64,000 nucleotides of DNA from Nereocystis luetkeana (GCA_031213475.1 JARUPZ010000035.1:2269453-2333452); one strand, 5' to 3'; positions 1 through 15,038 are shown, counted from the stretch's first letter. The notes: generated by a model not told the origin, from the sequence alone. Translations and numbers: made by a program.

Positions 1-213
1 AGGGATTGACAGCAGAAACACTCTGGACATTGGACACACACCTGGGCAAATACGAAAATCCGCACGAACCCAAAATATTAGCAACCCCGGTGCGGGAACG
101 TACCAAGACAAAAGTGGAACTCCTATCGCGGAGTTTTCGAGTTATTGATCATGTTTTTTTAGTTGACTCACCAGGCTCCGCGCAGATCGCGTACTGCATC
201 CTTCCCTCTCAAC

Positions 214-3192
214 ATGTGGGAGCCCGTGCCCCTAGTTATGGCGATGCTGATGCTGACAGGGTGGTCGGCTGCATTCCAGCCCTCCCCTCATGGTGGAAGT
301 ACGGCAGCAGCATCGGTTGAACGATGGCGACATTCGCCCTTGTTTCCCGGCACTACCTTCTCAACTAGCGCCCGTGGAGTGCCTGTCCTGCGCGCTCAGG
401 GAGACCCTCCTCGCGTCCCGCTCCCGGATCTCGCTCAGGTATGGTGTGACGTGAAGCATGCACGATGGGTCGACGGGAAAACCAGCTCTGTTTTGCTGGG
501 CCGCTGCAGCTTTCAGGGTCGCGAACCTTTTGTTCGTGCAAGAGAAGTGCAACGTGCATGAAATCGCACCTGGTACCTGGTACGTACGTATCGGTAGCAT
601 TCCAACAGAGGTACACATGATACTCGTACCTCAGATCTGGTGCATACCAGTACCTGGTACCAGGTATATACCAGGTATGCCCAGGGCTGCACGTACAAGC
701 ATGAGCACATGAAGAAGACACTGTATTCTGTGATACGAGTACCCTTGGAGGTGAACGAGACGATCAAAGGCAAGCAATCTTCAACCTCTAACAGACATCC
801 TGGCGGCAGAGAGCCCGCGGGGCGTGCTTGGCACACTCGTATTCCATCTTGGGCTGTGTGTCACAGGAAAATGTGCCGCTTTCCTCTCCAAGCTCACCAA
901 AAACTCGTGCACCAGGAGTACGTACATGCCTGGTACGATCTACTGCATGGAACATGCGGTTTGCCTATCAAACTACTTGCTTGGAATTAGAGTGGAACAC
1001 TTTTTGCAGTGCTGTTGCTGTGAGGGCGGCTTGCCATTTACCGGTATCATCTATTCGGTTGACACTATCGTACGTATGAAATCGTAACGGTTGCTTTGTG
1101 AAGAAATAAAGTGCTTTATTTTCCTCGCGATAGAAATGCAAGGCACACGTAGTGGGTGGGAGGGGGGGAGAAGAGCCTGCTTTGTGACCGCGGGTCTGAG
1201 TTACGGCTAGGGAGGGAGAAGGAGAAGCGAAGACAAGAGATGCGATGAGCGTACGAGTGCGTGGTTGCTGTTTGCTGCAGCACCGCGCCTCGCCTTGCTG
1301 GTAGATCGGTAGATCAGGGTGCCTTGGTGGGCGCTGCCGGCGGCGATTTATTGTACCTAGTAATAAGGGCCAGTTTGGAGGGCCCAGGCTCAGGTGGGAT
1401 TAGGTCAGGGTGGGATGAGAGTGCCAAGCGCGAGGCAAACACGCGTAGTTGTCGTAGTTGTGTGTGGCCAATAAATCATCCCGAAATGACAGCATGTGAC
1501 CAATGAATATGAATGGGCAGTGTCGGAGGAGTGGTCCGAGGCGCTTCGCTCCACGGGCGGATTCCGCCGCCCGCCGCGCTCGCTCTCACGAGAACATAAG
1601 TATACAAATATGATGGAAGTGGACGGAGAGGGAGAGGTCCGTTCCATCAAGTGCAAACCATGTCATACTCAGGTATACCCCTCTCACACCCCCGCCCCTG
1701 CCCCCTCGCCCTCCCACCCTTCGTTCCGATATCACTGCTACGTCACATTCCTTGTCTATATCACGCAGCGAGAGTTTCCTACGCTGCCCGATGTCCCGTA
1801 CGATTTGGTGGTGCTGGGCTCGGGCCCGGGGGGCGAGGCTGCGGCGGTGCAGGCGGCGCGATTGGGGGCTTCGGTAGCGGTGGTGGAGATAAAAAAGACC
1901 TTCGGTGGGCCGACCGGTCTGACGTCTAAGGCTGTACGGGAAGCCGCGAAGCAGATCAACCAGGCCGTAAAAAATGTGGGCGGTGGCGGTGGCGGTGGTG
2001 GTGGTGGTGGTGGTGGTGGTGGTGGTGATGGTGCTGTGTTTATTGTATTTGTGTTGGCGTTGTGCTGTTGTTGTGCTGTTGTTGTTGTTGTTGTTGTTGG
2101 TAGTGTTGATGGTGGTGTTGTCGTTGTTGTTATCGCTGCCGTTGCTGCTTGCTGTCATTGATGTTACTGCTGCTGCCGTTACAATACCCTTCCTGCCTGC
2201 CCGCCTCCCCAGTCACGGCTCTCGCGCGAGTTCCAACTCCAGCGGGGGATAACAACATTTCGACCATTGCTGCGCGCGCTACTCTGCTCCGTCATGGGAC
2301 TGAATTAAAACGTCCATGCAAGATGGTGGTGTTGCTCTGACGCGCCCCCCCCACCCCACCCTCAATGGCCCTCCCCACCGAACAACATATTACCCTTTGT
2401 TTTGCACTCGTGTGTCGGGGTATCTGCGTTACCGACGGTAGATTGGGGGCGATCGGCGACGCCAGACCCGACGCATGTGGAAGCTGCGTTTTCCGGCCCT
2501 GCGTGCAGAAGCCGAGGTCCTGCAGGTGCGGTGTGTACGGCGCGCCGTTTATCGATCGGCCCGGGACGCACGGCTGTTCTCAAGGGGGGGGCGGGGGGGG
2601 GGGGGGGGGGGAGCGTGCTCCCATGCCGTGAAAGTTGTTCGTGCCCCACGTTCGTGTACATTCTTCTCCCTTAACTTGCTCCTTGGTTATTTCCTCCTTC
2701 TTGTGAGTTACCAGGGTAGGGGTGTATAGCACCTACCTTGTAGTTTTTATGAGCATCCTCTCGTGGAGATCTCTGTGCCCCCACCCAACAACCTCAAACT
2801 TTTGAAAAATATTGTAAGCTATGGTTTTTACGGGGGGCCATAGTTATTAGGACCTATGGCGTACATCAAAACCTACATATTTAGCCATTTTTACGAGCAA
2901 CATTTGGTCCTATTAACTGTGGTCCCCTGTAATAGTAATCCCGATGCACTGTCACAGGGGCTTGCAAACAGTAAGATGCAATGCGCATCAGATGCAGCTT
3001 AGCTCTACTTCGGACACGTTGAGAACTATTGTAAGCTGTGGGTAGTGAGCCCGATGGGCAATCAAAGGGACTTGCAAATAGCACGATGCAACACGCATCC
3101 GTTGCAGCTCTATTTTGGGTAGTTTGAGAGTTGAAGAAGACCCGTCAGTGGGCTTTTAGTAGGTGATATATGTGCCACGATAGGGAGAGCCC

Positions 3193-3235
<43 letters not shown>

Positions 3236-6200
3236 TATACCTGGTATACAATACCTGGTATGAGGTTTCCTCACCTGGGGGTCTCTATTCCCCCCCCCAC
3301 AACCTCAATTTTTGAGAGATATTGTAAGGTACAATTAGTAAGCTCGATGCACAATCGCAGGGGCTTGCAAATAGCAAAAGATGCAATACGCATCGGGTGC
3401 AGCTCTATTTTGGGTAGTTTGAGAATTGAGGAAGGCCCGTCAGTGGGAAATGTTTTTGGGCTGTGCTATACCAGGTATTATCAAGTAAAACCCCTACCGT
3501 GTCACGGCTCTCTTTCGAGTTATGCTGCGCTAGCGTGTACTCGGTATCATGCATGGCCGTAGTCGTATGACCGTAGGCCCTCGCATCCCTACGATGCCCG
3601 GACGGAGCACGTCGGGTTTTCACCGGTCGGGCAGGCATTGCTTGCACCGAGCGAACGAAGCGCCGTGAGGTGTGCGGCGAGTCGCAGGGAGGGTGTGCTG
3701 CGCCCTACTAAGGATCGCTTGTGAGGCGGACTTTCACATGGATGACAGCTTCAATGAGTTAATTTTGCTTTCCGGTTTGGCCACTTCCAGAGACAGCAAT
3801 GGGGGTACTATGTAACTGCCTCGTGGGTGCCTTACCATATACACACTGCGTGATACGATCATCCCCCTTGTGCGGAGCTAAGCTCCTACACCCCGCACAA
3901 ATATCTCCTAACTCGATCGCCCGCTGTGGCCGACCGCCCAAGAAAAAAAACTGTACCCGGGTTGTCTAGGTCACGTGTAGTAAGAGGCGTGTTTTCACAC
4001 TGTCGTTGCCGACCGACGCAAAGCCAACCTTCGTAAAAAATATAAAAATGTGGGGGGGTTCCTGGCGCGGGGAGTTCCTATGCCTCGCGAAAAGAAAGTA
4101 GTGTAGTTGGTAACAAAACATTGTTCGCACGCACACCCCGCTATTATAACAACGAAAGAAAACGTAAAACATAAATAAGATTTGCAGATATATTGGGGGT
4201 CATACTTCGTCAGTCGAGGAGGGAGCCCAGAAGTACCCCTTCTACCGCACTGTAGAGGCTCTGCCGCACTGTAGAGGTTCTACCGCACTGTAGAGGCTCT
4301 GTCGCACTGTAGAGGGTCTACCGCACTGTGTAGGGTCTATCGCACTGTAGAGGCTCTACCGCACTGTAGAGGATCTACCGGTGTCTAACGCACTGTGGAT
4401 TCTCTACCGCACTGCGGATGATCTACCGCACTGTGGAGGATCTACCGCACTATAGAAGCTCGACGGCACTTCTGTAGAGTAACATGACTCCTTTTTCCAT
4501 CCATATTTGCTTCGTTTCATTGCCATTGCTCACGGTAATTGTTTCCTCCTTCAGTTGTATTCCTTCTTGTTCCCCTCTTTCGTGTGTCCCTCCTTCCGCA
4601 ACGGTTTCGACGGTTTCACATCTCGCGTCCTGCCCCCCACCCCGGCCCTCTGCTTCCCGGGGGTTGCAGGCGGCGGAAACACGAGAACGCCTCGCCAAAA
4701 GCCTCGTCGATCTCTACATAGGGGAGGCGCAGATCATACCGGCCGGTGAAGTCGCCAAGGGCGAGCCCGGAGAGCTATCGGTGCGGGTCTGCCGGCCATC
4801 AAGTTGTGTTGATATACCGGCGCACCACGTGTGTGTTGCCACGGGGTCGAGGTGAGGGAGGGGGTGGGGGGGGAGGGTTTGATGGTCTTGGTGAGGTGGA
4901 GGTGGTGGTGGTAGTGGTGAGGTAGGTGGTGGTGGTGGTGGCGGTGGTAGTGGTGATAGTGTCGGTGGTGTCGGTGTTGTAGATGGTGGTGGTGTTGGTG
5001 TTGTTGTTGGTGTTGGTGGTGTTGGTAGTGTTGGTTGTAGTAGTTTTGCTGTTGCTGGTGTTGGTGTTGGTGTTGGTGGCGGTGGGGTTTGTGTTAGTGC
5101 CCTGCCGTTGTTGGTGTTGTTACTGTTGTTGTTTTCGTTTTTGTTGTTGTCCCTGTCATAGCTGTTTTTGTTGTTGCTGCTGCTGCTGCGGCTGGTGTTG
5201 TTGTTGATGCTGTTGTTGCTGTTGCTTTGTTGACTTCGTTCCTGTAGCGATCGCTGCTTTATTGCGGTAGGTGTGTACCACATTACACACAGGAAGTCAA
5301 GGCTTACCTGATGACGACAAGTCCAGCCATCGCGAAAACATGACCTTCTGGTTTTTGTCGCGGGAAATAACATATCGCGCAGCACGTTCATTCCCAAACA
5401 TTATTTGTTCAACTGCCGCCGCCTGATCGGTGAAAACCCGACATGCTCCGTCCCGGCATTTGTAGGGATGCGAGGGTCTATGGTCATCCGACTACGGCCA
5501 TGCATGATAATGAGTACCCCCCCCCCCCCAAGTGGTCAATGGTCAAATGACTAAGGCGAGCAACAAATGAGTATGCCCCCCCCCCCCCTCCTCATGCCTA
5601 CACCGGAAATTAAATCAACTCATTGAAGCTGTCGTCCATATGCAAGTCCGCCTTACAAGCGGTCCTTAGTAGGATGCAGCTCACCCTTCATGCGACTCGC
5701 CAGACACCTCACGGCGCTTCGCGCTTGGTGCAAGCAATGTCTGCCTGGTCGGTGAAAACCCGACATGCTCCGTCCCGGCAATTTAGGGATGCGAGGGTCT
5801 ATGGCCATACGACTACGGCCATGCATGAGATCCGAGTACATCCCTCCTATCGAGTACACTCCTCCCTCTGCAGCTCACCCTTCGTGCGACTCGCCCAACG
5901 CCCCACGGGGCTTCGCAAAGCTTGGTGCAAGCAATGTCTTCCTGGTCGGTGTAAGCCCGACGTACTCCGTCCCGGCATTGTGGGGATGCGCGGGTCTATG
6001 GTCACACGACGACAGCCATGCATGAACATGAGCACACACACCCCCTCCCGCCCTCGGCCCTCCGCTTTCCCCTTCCTAAAAAAGTGTGTCCGGATTGCAA
6101 CGTAGAGAGGGAGCTAGCTGTACGACACGCCCGCATCGTTTTGGTGTCTGCACTGCTGCTCACTCCTCCAGAGACCGCACTCGTCACTGTTTGTCGATAT

Positions 6201-9200
6201 ATCTGGGCCCAAACTCTAGTAGTATTCCAGACTATTTCCAAGCACGTACATCGCTTTTTTTGGTCGTAACCCTTTTAGATACGGCGAATACTATCCCCCA
6301 CTAATTTCAAGTATTTTTAGCCAAACAAAAATGGTCGGTGCAGTTCTGCAAGAATTCGCTTTTAGTTCCAGCTCTGCCCCACATACGGCTACGGCCATGG
6401 ATAATATCGAGTAAACCCCCTCCCCCCCCCCCCCCCCCCCCCCGTTGCGTCGGCAGGCCTAACAGACCCCCCTCTTTGAGATCGGGATCGCGTCTTCCTT
6501 TCAAGAAAGGGGTGGTGGTGGATGCCACGGAGATGGGCACGATCAGTGACCTGCCCAACGCGTGTGCGATTATCGGCGGTGGCGTTATCGCGGTGGAGTA
6601 CGCTAACGTCTTGGCCGGTCTCGGGGTGGGTGTTTCGCTGCTCTGCAAGGAGGAGGTGGGCGAGGGAGAAAATGGTTAGCGCTGCCGCTGCTTCCGTTGC
6701 TTCCGTAGTTGCTGTTCGTTGTGGTGGTGGTGGTGGTGGTGGTGTTGGTGGTGTTGGTGTTGGTGGTGTTGGTGGTGTTGGTGGTGTTGGTGGTGGTGGT
6801 GGTGGTGGTGGTGGCGGTTGTGTTTGTGGTGTTGGTGTTATTGGCAGCGGTGGTGGTGGTGTTGTTAGTGTTGTTGTTGCTGGTACTGTTGCTGGTGCTG
6901 CTTCTATGGCTCCTGCTGTCGTGCGTGCTGATGCTTGGTTTGTTCCGCCTATTTGAGTGCTCGCTTACGTTTTTGGCTGAGGGGGAGGAGGGGGCAGGAG
7001 TGTTTTGGCCGGGTTTGTTTCTTTGCTTTGTCGCTATCCCCTCGCTGGTAATCTTCGAGGCAAGCGTTTGCCCCACGAAGAACGCACATAGACATTCCGG
7101 GCAAAAAAAATGTATCTGCCCCCCCCCCTCCCTCCCCCCCCCCCCCCTCCCGTGAAGCGTTGGCTGCTAGCTTTGGCACCGCAGATAGTATTTCCACCAG
7201 GTACATCGTACTTGCCTTTGAATAAATACCTACCAGGTGTGTATACAGAGGTAAATGGTTTTGTCGTGCCTATTACCACTACCGTGTATAATATTATAAT
7301 ATCATCGTGATCAGAACCTAATATGGCGTGTCTAAACATAGGGGGATACATGGATTTTGGGTTTATCGTGGGCTCTGATTACAACATTAGCCCCCCCATA
7401 TTACTGCCAATGGTGCCGATGGTGCCAATGCTGTGTGCGTGAAGAGTTCCAACAGGAGCCGAGCGGTTTGGCTTTGCGTGCATGTGGTGACAATGCCACC
7501 TCCATCGAGGGGTCGTGTAAAGACAGATGTGTAGCTAACCTGTTTGCCCCCGGTGCGGCAGTTCTGCCACCCACACTACGTACCCCCTCGGTCGGGTCTC
7601 GCGCCGTTTGATCGAGGAGCCTCACTGTTTTGATGATTGGGCGTCGGATGGAAAAAATAGCACTGATTTTGAGATGGTGTTCGATCGGAACATGTACTAC
7701 TGCTGTTTGGTGGTATGGGATTGAAGCGTGCACTGATTTAGGTGACATGCGATCGAAAGGTGCACTGTTTGACGGAATGCGATCGAACCATGCACTGTTT
7801 CACGCCTGGTATAAGACAGAACAGATGGATCATGATCTAGATCATCTAGCTCCTTACCTGCCGCTGTCAGCGAGCGTGCAGGATCTGTGCCGCACAGATC
7901 CAACCCAGGAAACATGCGCTACGAAGGTGAACCGGGCTATATAAATATACGGGTCACACCCGGCAGCATGAGCTAAATATTGGCAAGATGGGCAATATAT
8001 CTGCCTCGAAAGATCTACCAAGGTATATCATGAAAAGTGGGAATCAACGATCTGGTCTCCGAGGTGTGCACTGTTTTGATGGTATTGGATCGAATTACGC
8101 ACCGTCTGGTGGCATTCTCGGATGGCGAACACACAAACTAATGGATCAGGCCGGGCCAGCGTACTCACGCACCCGAGGTAGCAACAGGTTTTTCTGTCGT
8201 TGCAACGGGGAGCTTCACCCTGTGACGGCAAACGGCTTAAGAGACTTTGAGTGGTTTGTGCCCAGAGCGGGGCTGCAGTTTGCCCTAGGGTAAAGGCTGT
8301 ATTTGTACCATTCCGCCGGAGGATAAAAAAAACGAAAAAAAGACGAAAAAAAAACACACACACACACACGTGTCGTACTGTAGTCGGAGATTTTATGTCG
8401 AAAGGCGCGGAGACCCGGCTTCAGGTTACTCGTATTACCTATAAGTGGAACCTCCGGCTGAACCTAGCTAAAAAATACAACATGCCATTTGTTTCAGGCG
8501 GCCGTGTGGAGTAGCAACTCGTGCGCCGTTTGGTCGGGGAGGGGGAGGCCCCACGTACCAGCACTACATCACCACAACCCGCGCATACTTCCAGCGCAGT
8601 CCCGCCACAAGCACGGACGTGTGTCGTGCCGTCTGGGGTGAGGAGACCCACACAGCATCATCACCTCATCTCAACGATCGCGCTCTCTATCATACCGCGA
8701 AGGAATCCCATCACATTTTGTACACATCAAAACATGACACGTTCACACCTGCTTTTTGTCTGTGCCTGTCGCCTCATGTTTGTTCCCTTTTACGTCGCCA
8801 ACCCCCCCCCCCCCCCCCTCCAAACGCACGCGTTCCTGGAAATCCCTGAACCTGGGTTGACAACCCCGGGGATGGCTTCCCATCGTCCCCTGGTGTGGTT
8901 TGGCGCCCCTGACTCCGCAGGAGTTCATGCCGTTCTTGTCTGAGGAACTGAGGGTGGAGCTCCGCAAGCGTATGGTGAGCCCAATTACCATTGGAAGGGC
9001 ATAGAGCCGTTGAACGGATCCCAACACGTCACGGGGGGGCGTTTTTTTGGACCGTTGACCGGTCTCTATCCTAGCTAAGTGAAAAAAAAGGGGGAAAACC
9101 AAACCAGACATGCCTTCTAGGCACCATCGAGCTGTTGAATCTCCTTTCGCTGAAAGGACTGTCTGCCTGTCGACGTGGTGGTTGGGCGCTTGCGGATTTT

Positions 9201-12200
9201 TTTTTTCGAAGTTTCGCTGTGTGCATACGGCGCGACTTTTGGTGAAACATTTGATCTTCGTCTTTGTCTCTCGTCGAGTTTTTTTGGCCTGTAGTCGTCT
9301 GTCTCCTTGTGAAATGTTGTGTGTGTGTTTTGTTTTTCACCCTCGGGTGTTGTTGGTCTAGCAGGCCCAATTTTTTTTTCGACCATTTTTTATGTTTTCT
9401 TACCCGTCTATTTTTTCGGACCGTCCTTTATTTTTTCGGACCGTCTTTTTCTTCAGCAGTCTCGTCTTTCTCAACCGTCTTTTGCTTTCTGTTTTGTGCT
9501 ATTGCGGGACGTCGTCGTCGTTGTTGTGCTATCTAAACGACTACCTGGTATCCTGGACGGGTTGAGGATGGATGGAACCTACCGTTTATTTTCGCCCTTC
9601 CTTCACGCTCGTCGCCAGATTCGAGATCACGTCCTGTTCGTTCACACGCCGATCAAGCGGATCGATGTCGGTGGATCGGACGAGCTGGTCCGCGTTCAGC
9701 TCGAGAAGGCTCCGAAGCAGGCAAGACACTGTACGTACGGTAGTTCGACCAAGATACGGGGGGTTACTCGTGTCGTGCATGGGGACAGCCGTATGATCAT
9801 AGGCCCTCGCATCCCTGCAATGCCGGAACGGAGCACGTCGGGTTTTTACCATCGACCAGGTAGACATTGCTTGCACCAAGCGAGGAGGGGGGGTGCGGGG
9901 GGAGGAATAGAGAGGTACGGGGAAATATAGAGGCAAAAGTGGCGGGGGAGGGGGAGGAAGAGAGAGACAGAGACATATTCATCGTGACCAAAACAAAAAA
10001 GGACACGGTGCTTCTGGGGGGAAGTCGGAGGGGGGGGGGGGGGGGGGGGGTGTTCTTCGGAGGTTCTGAGCCAGCTTACTCGAGAACAAACAAAGACAAC
10101 GAAAGAAAGCAAGCGCGCCACATTTCTCTTCTCCCTTCCAATTCTCACCCTCACTGGTAGGGTGCAGCTCACCCTTCATGCGACTCGTCCAGCATCTCAC
10201 GGCGTCTCGCCCTTGGTGCAAGTCAAGTCCGCCTGGTCGGTGAAAGCCCGACGAGCTCCGTCGAGGCATTGCAGGGATGCGAGGGTCTATGGTCGTAAGA
10301 CGACGGCCAGTCATGACAATAGTACACACACACCCCATCCCCGCGACCCCCCCCCCCCCCCACCCGACATGCTCCGTCCCGGCATTGTAGGGATGCGAGG
10401 GTCTATGGTCATACGACTACGGCCATGCATGAGATCGAGTACATCTCTCCTATCGAGTACAACCCCCCCCCCCACCCCCCCAATCTCTCTCACACATACC
10501 CCCTCCCATCCCCCGCCGCCTTCCCCCCCCCCCCCCCCCCCCGTTGTCACCTCTCTCCACTCCCACCCGCCCCCTCATTCCCACCCACCCCCCCTCCGCG
10601 TGCGCTTCCAGCCTCGCCGTCTGCGGGTGGACTTGCTGCTGTACAGCGGGGGCCGAGACGCGAACAGCGACACGCTCGGCTGCGAGGGTGCCGGGGTGGA
10701 CTTGGCTCGGTACGGCCGCCTCAAGGCGAGTCTATGTATATATTTTCGTGATCTCTTCAGGGAATCGCGTGGCATCTACTGCTTGAAAACTATAGCTTTT
10801 ATTTTTACGAAGAAGAGTGCATGAAGGTTGTGCGATGGTGGTGATGCTGACGATGATGATGGGGGTCTCAGATTTTCTTATCTCTCCAGTGGCCACAACG
10901 TATACCTGGTATGATACTGTTTGTGATAGAAGTAGCTTGGTGATATGAAGGTGGTCATGCACGCACTCATTGCGAGGGCGGCCGAGGACGGGGTGGGGGA
11001 GGGGAGGGTAGCAGGGTAGGTTCATCTTGTGTGCTAAGGGTAAGAGAGCGTCGGCGAATGCTTTGGAGGGAAGCGAGTGGGTGTTGAACCCTTTTACGCC
11101 TTTTAGTTACTGCACCGTGCAGGAACACATATTTTTCCTTTACTCCGAGAAATTCGTTCCCAAAATGGGAGCGCAGTCTTGACGGTGTCAGTTATGCCTT
11201 GCAAAATTGATCCGACACTATTTCCAAGTAGTTTGTCTACTAAAACGCGGGTGCAATTTTTTATAGGGCTTAAGGTGCGAGGCTATGGTTTCTGTTGTTA
11301 TACACCTACATATATAGCTCCGGGACGTCCCCTACGTACAAAACTGCGTTCTATGATTCACATTATTCCAGTGCTTAGCACGAGGACCTGAGCTCCTTCG
11401 CCTCCCCCCCCCCCCCCCCACCTACCCCACTCGGTGCATAACTTTGCTAAGTAGAAGGACCTGAACCCTCCCCCCCGCGCGCCTTGTCCTCCTCCTCCCC
11501 CCCCCCCATTCTCTGCCTCCCCCCTCTCTCCCCCCTCGTCTGCCCCCCCCCCCCCCCCCCGGTCACCCCTCTTCCCCCTTTCCGGCTTCCCTCGCGCGGG
11601 CACGATGAAAAAAAAAGGTGGACGAGTCATTCCGAACGTCCAACCCTCGCGTGTACGCGGTGGGGGACGTGATCGGGCCGCCGGGGTTGGCGTCGTCTGC
11701 TCAGATGGGGGGTCGGGCGGTTGCGTCCTACTTGTTTACCGACAAGATGCAGCGGCTGAAGCGGTTAATGTTGGAGGAGTCTACTGACATCGAGGTACCC
11801 CGGCGTGCCGTACTGCTGCACCGTCCCGTACCGCGTGGTATCGTCCCGTATAATATCGCACCGTATCGCAACCGTGTGGTGTCGTGTCATATCGTATTTT
11901 GTCGTAGCGTATTGTATCGAAGCGAGCCGTACCGTCTTGTCCCGTGTCGTACCATGTCGCGCCGTGAAATATCGTTCCGTCCCGTGTCGTGTCGTGCCGC
12001 GCACTACCGTATTGAGGTCGTGCCATACCGTACCGTGTTGAGCCGCACCGTACGTGCCGTGCCGCAGCGTGCCGTACCGTTTTGTCCCGTCTCGTACCAA
12101 ATCGCACCGTGAAATACCGTACCGTCACGTATCGTGTCGTGTCGCGCACTACCGCACCAGGTCGTGCCATACCGTACCGTACCGTATCGTGCGTATCGTA

Positions 12201-15000
12201 CCGTAGCGTGCGGTTTCGTCTTGTCCCGTGTCGTACCATGTTGCCCCGTGAAATACCATACCGTCACGTAGCGTGTCGTGCTGCGCACTACCGCACCAGA
12301 GCGTGCCATACCGTACCGTGTTGAACCGTACCGTACTGTGTCGTACCGTGCCGTACGTATTATACCGTACCGTACAGTACCTGAGCACCGAGCGGGAGGG
12401 GGGAGCGGGGGGCAGGGGGCGATTTTTGTAAGCCGCGGGATCTACTACGGGAGACCACAATTAATAGGGGACCTACGGTACACACAAAAACCTGTATATT
12501 TCCTTGTTTTTTACTATTAATATCAATAATAGGTCCTATTTACTCGGCCCCCCGTATTAGAACTGGTTTCTCGTTTTCTAGGTCTAAGGTTACTTGGAAC
12601 GTAGGTAGGGGTCATATTTGCACCAGAATAGTGGCAAGGGATAGCAGGAGTTTGTTGCGTACTCCGCTCAGGCGGGTCTTTCGTTCCACCAGTATAACGA
12701 GAAGCTGTACTCGTCTTCCTGACCATAATTTCTACCGTTGGCTGTAGAAACTTGCAAGGACCAAATACCTCCCCCCTCCCGTCCTCTCGTCTCCTCCTTA
12801 TAATCCTCTCCTCCCCCCCCCTCCCTCCCCTTCCCCACCCCTTTTCCCACCCCTTTTCCCAATGTGTCCTGTTCGGCCTCTCCCCCCCCCCCTCGCCCCC
12901 CCCCTCATGTGTCCGTTTCGGCTTCCTCACCCCCCCCCCCCCCCCCTCTCTCTCAATTCTCCACTCTTTGCCGTATATATATGTGTGCACAGGATGTTGT
13001 CGATGACCCTTTTTTTGCTCCGGAGCAACCAGCGAACCCGCAGATCGCCCTCCTAGGGAACGACGATTCTTTTGCCGATGAGAAGGAGGCGGGGCAGTCC
13101 CTGTTTGACCGAGTTTCTGGGGCGCCGCTCACCCTCTGGACCATTCCCGAGATCTCCAGCGTGGGCCTCACGGAGGAACAGGCGCTAGAGAAAGGGATGA
13201 AAAAAGCCTCCGAAGGGGGTTCCATGTGAGTTTTGTTTGTTGTTGTTTGCGTGTTATGGACCGAACGCTGCTGTTGCCGCCCCGGCATTGAATGGATTTA
13301 CGAGAATGCACCCACTTGGTTTGTTTTTTGGTGATACTGAGGAATTAGGCAGGAGACGGGGGGAGGGTCGATATGTTGGTGTGGTGGGAAGAGTGCGCGG
13401 GTGGGGAGGGGCAGGGGTGGTGGTGGTGGTGGTGGTGGTGGTGGTGGTGGTGGTAGTGGTGGGGATGGTGATGGCGGTGGCGGCGGCGACGACGGCGGTG
13501 GTGGTGATGATGGTGGTGACGATGGCGATGGTGGTGACTGGTGGTGGTGGGAGAGATGGTGGTGGGAGAGATGGTGGTGGGTGTTGGTGTTGGTGTTGGT
13601 GTTGGTGCTGGTGCTGGTGCTGGTGTTGGTGTTGGTGGTGTTGGTGTTGGTGGTGTTGGTGTTCATGTTGGTGTTGGTGTTGGTGCTGGTGCTGGTGCTG
13701 GTGCTGGTGTTGGTGCTGGTGCTGGTTCTGGTGGTGTTGGTGTTGGTGGTGTTGGTGTTGATATTGGTGGTGCTGGTGTTGGTTGGTGGTGGTGGTGGTG
13801 GTGGTGGTAGTGTTGCTGCTGTTGCTGCTGCCTGCAGAGACCATTCCCGAACGTGGTGTTCTTACCATGGGAGCCTGGGCAGTGGAGAGTCTTCAGGGTC
13901 CCAATGCCGACCTTGGCGTTTGTAGCAGCCTGGGAAGTCGTTCGCGTTTTCTGACGTTTCCTCTAGGGCGCGTAAACGGCACCACCGTTCGTCGCCGCCG
14001 AAAAATCGATCGGCCATCTGCTGCGCGAATACCCCTTATCAGTTGCGACCCTGGTGGGGGAGGCAAGCAAGTGTTGGCATTTCCTTTCCATCTTTTGACG
14101 ATCTGCGCAATGAGCGTTGAGTGACCGGATACTTACATACATGCATACACACATACGCGTTTTTGCTTGGGTGGAGAATCGATCCGCTCGCTGTCTCGTC
14201 CTGAGAATCAATCCCCAATGCCGGCCTTGGTTTAGAATAGGCTGATACGAATTATTCTTTAATTTTTTTCCGCTCTCGTGCTAATGATGTCCAACGGATT
14301 CAACTACTGTTATGTCTTCATCGCGATCGAGACATGAAGTCGATCATCATCTGTTGCTGCTGCATACCGAGCACAAACTCAACCTTGCTTGGTAGTTACC
14401 GGAAGAAGCCTGATCACGATTTCCTGCATTCTTTCCCTTTTTCCGTCACGATGTATTTGCCTTCATTTTTTTTTTACACGTGTTCGCATGTTTTGGTTGC
14501 ATTTTCACCGATTTGTAACAAGTCGCTGCAGCTGCATTCTCGCCCTTTTTTTGCATGTCTTTTGCTTCATTTTCGCCTTGTTTTTACTACTGCTTTGCCG
14601 CATTTTTTTCGGCCCTTCTCATACGGGCACTCCAAACAGAGTGACCGGATACGCGTATTTTAAGGACATCGCCAGAGGAAGGCTTAGTGGAGACCCCGCG
14701 GGTTTCTTGAAGCTCGTGTCTTGCGCCGATGACCCCACGCGGCACGTCGTCATCGGAGTGCAGATCATCGGTGAGAGGCGGGCGACCTTCGCCACTTGTT
14801 TTTTTTTTTTTTTAAGTCAGACCGATTATTCTGTGTACAGGGTATCTGTTTTTATTCTTTCGTACACCCAGTTGTGTGCATCTGTCTTTTGTTTTTTGAG
14901 CATCTGTTGTTGTAAAATCTCTTTTTTGTTCCTTATCCTTTTGTAAAAGTGTTTTTCACGCATGCCTTTTTTTTTTTTCTTCGCTGTTTTTTTTCTGTTC

Positions 15001-15038
<38 letters not shown>

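Noticed and set aside
1974..2160. Long poly-Val/Leu and poly-Thr/Asn open frames over G/T tracts (also near 4853, 6700, 13400)
   Set aside because: Open in several frames on both strands because the DNA is a short-period repeat. They start inside introns of a gene whose exons are clear on either side.
4236..4465. CRISPR-like array (regular 19-bp repeats)
   Set aside because: No unique spacers between units, and it lies in a eukaryotic intron; it is a minisatellite.
11781..12460. Overlapping 80-160 codon Arg/Tyr/Thr-rich frames on both strands
   Set aside because: Products of the 5-bp YCGTR satellite; no conserved sequence.
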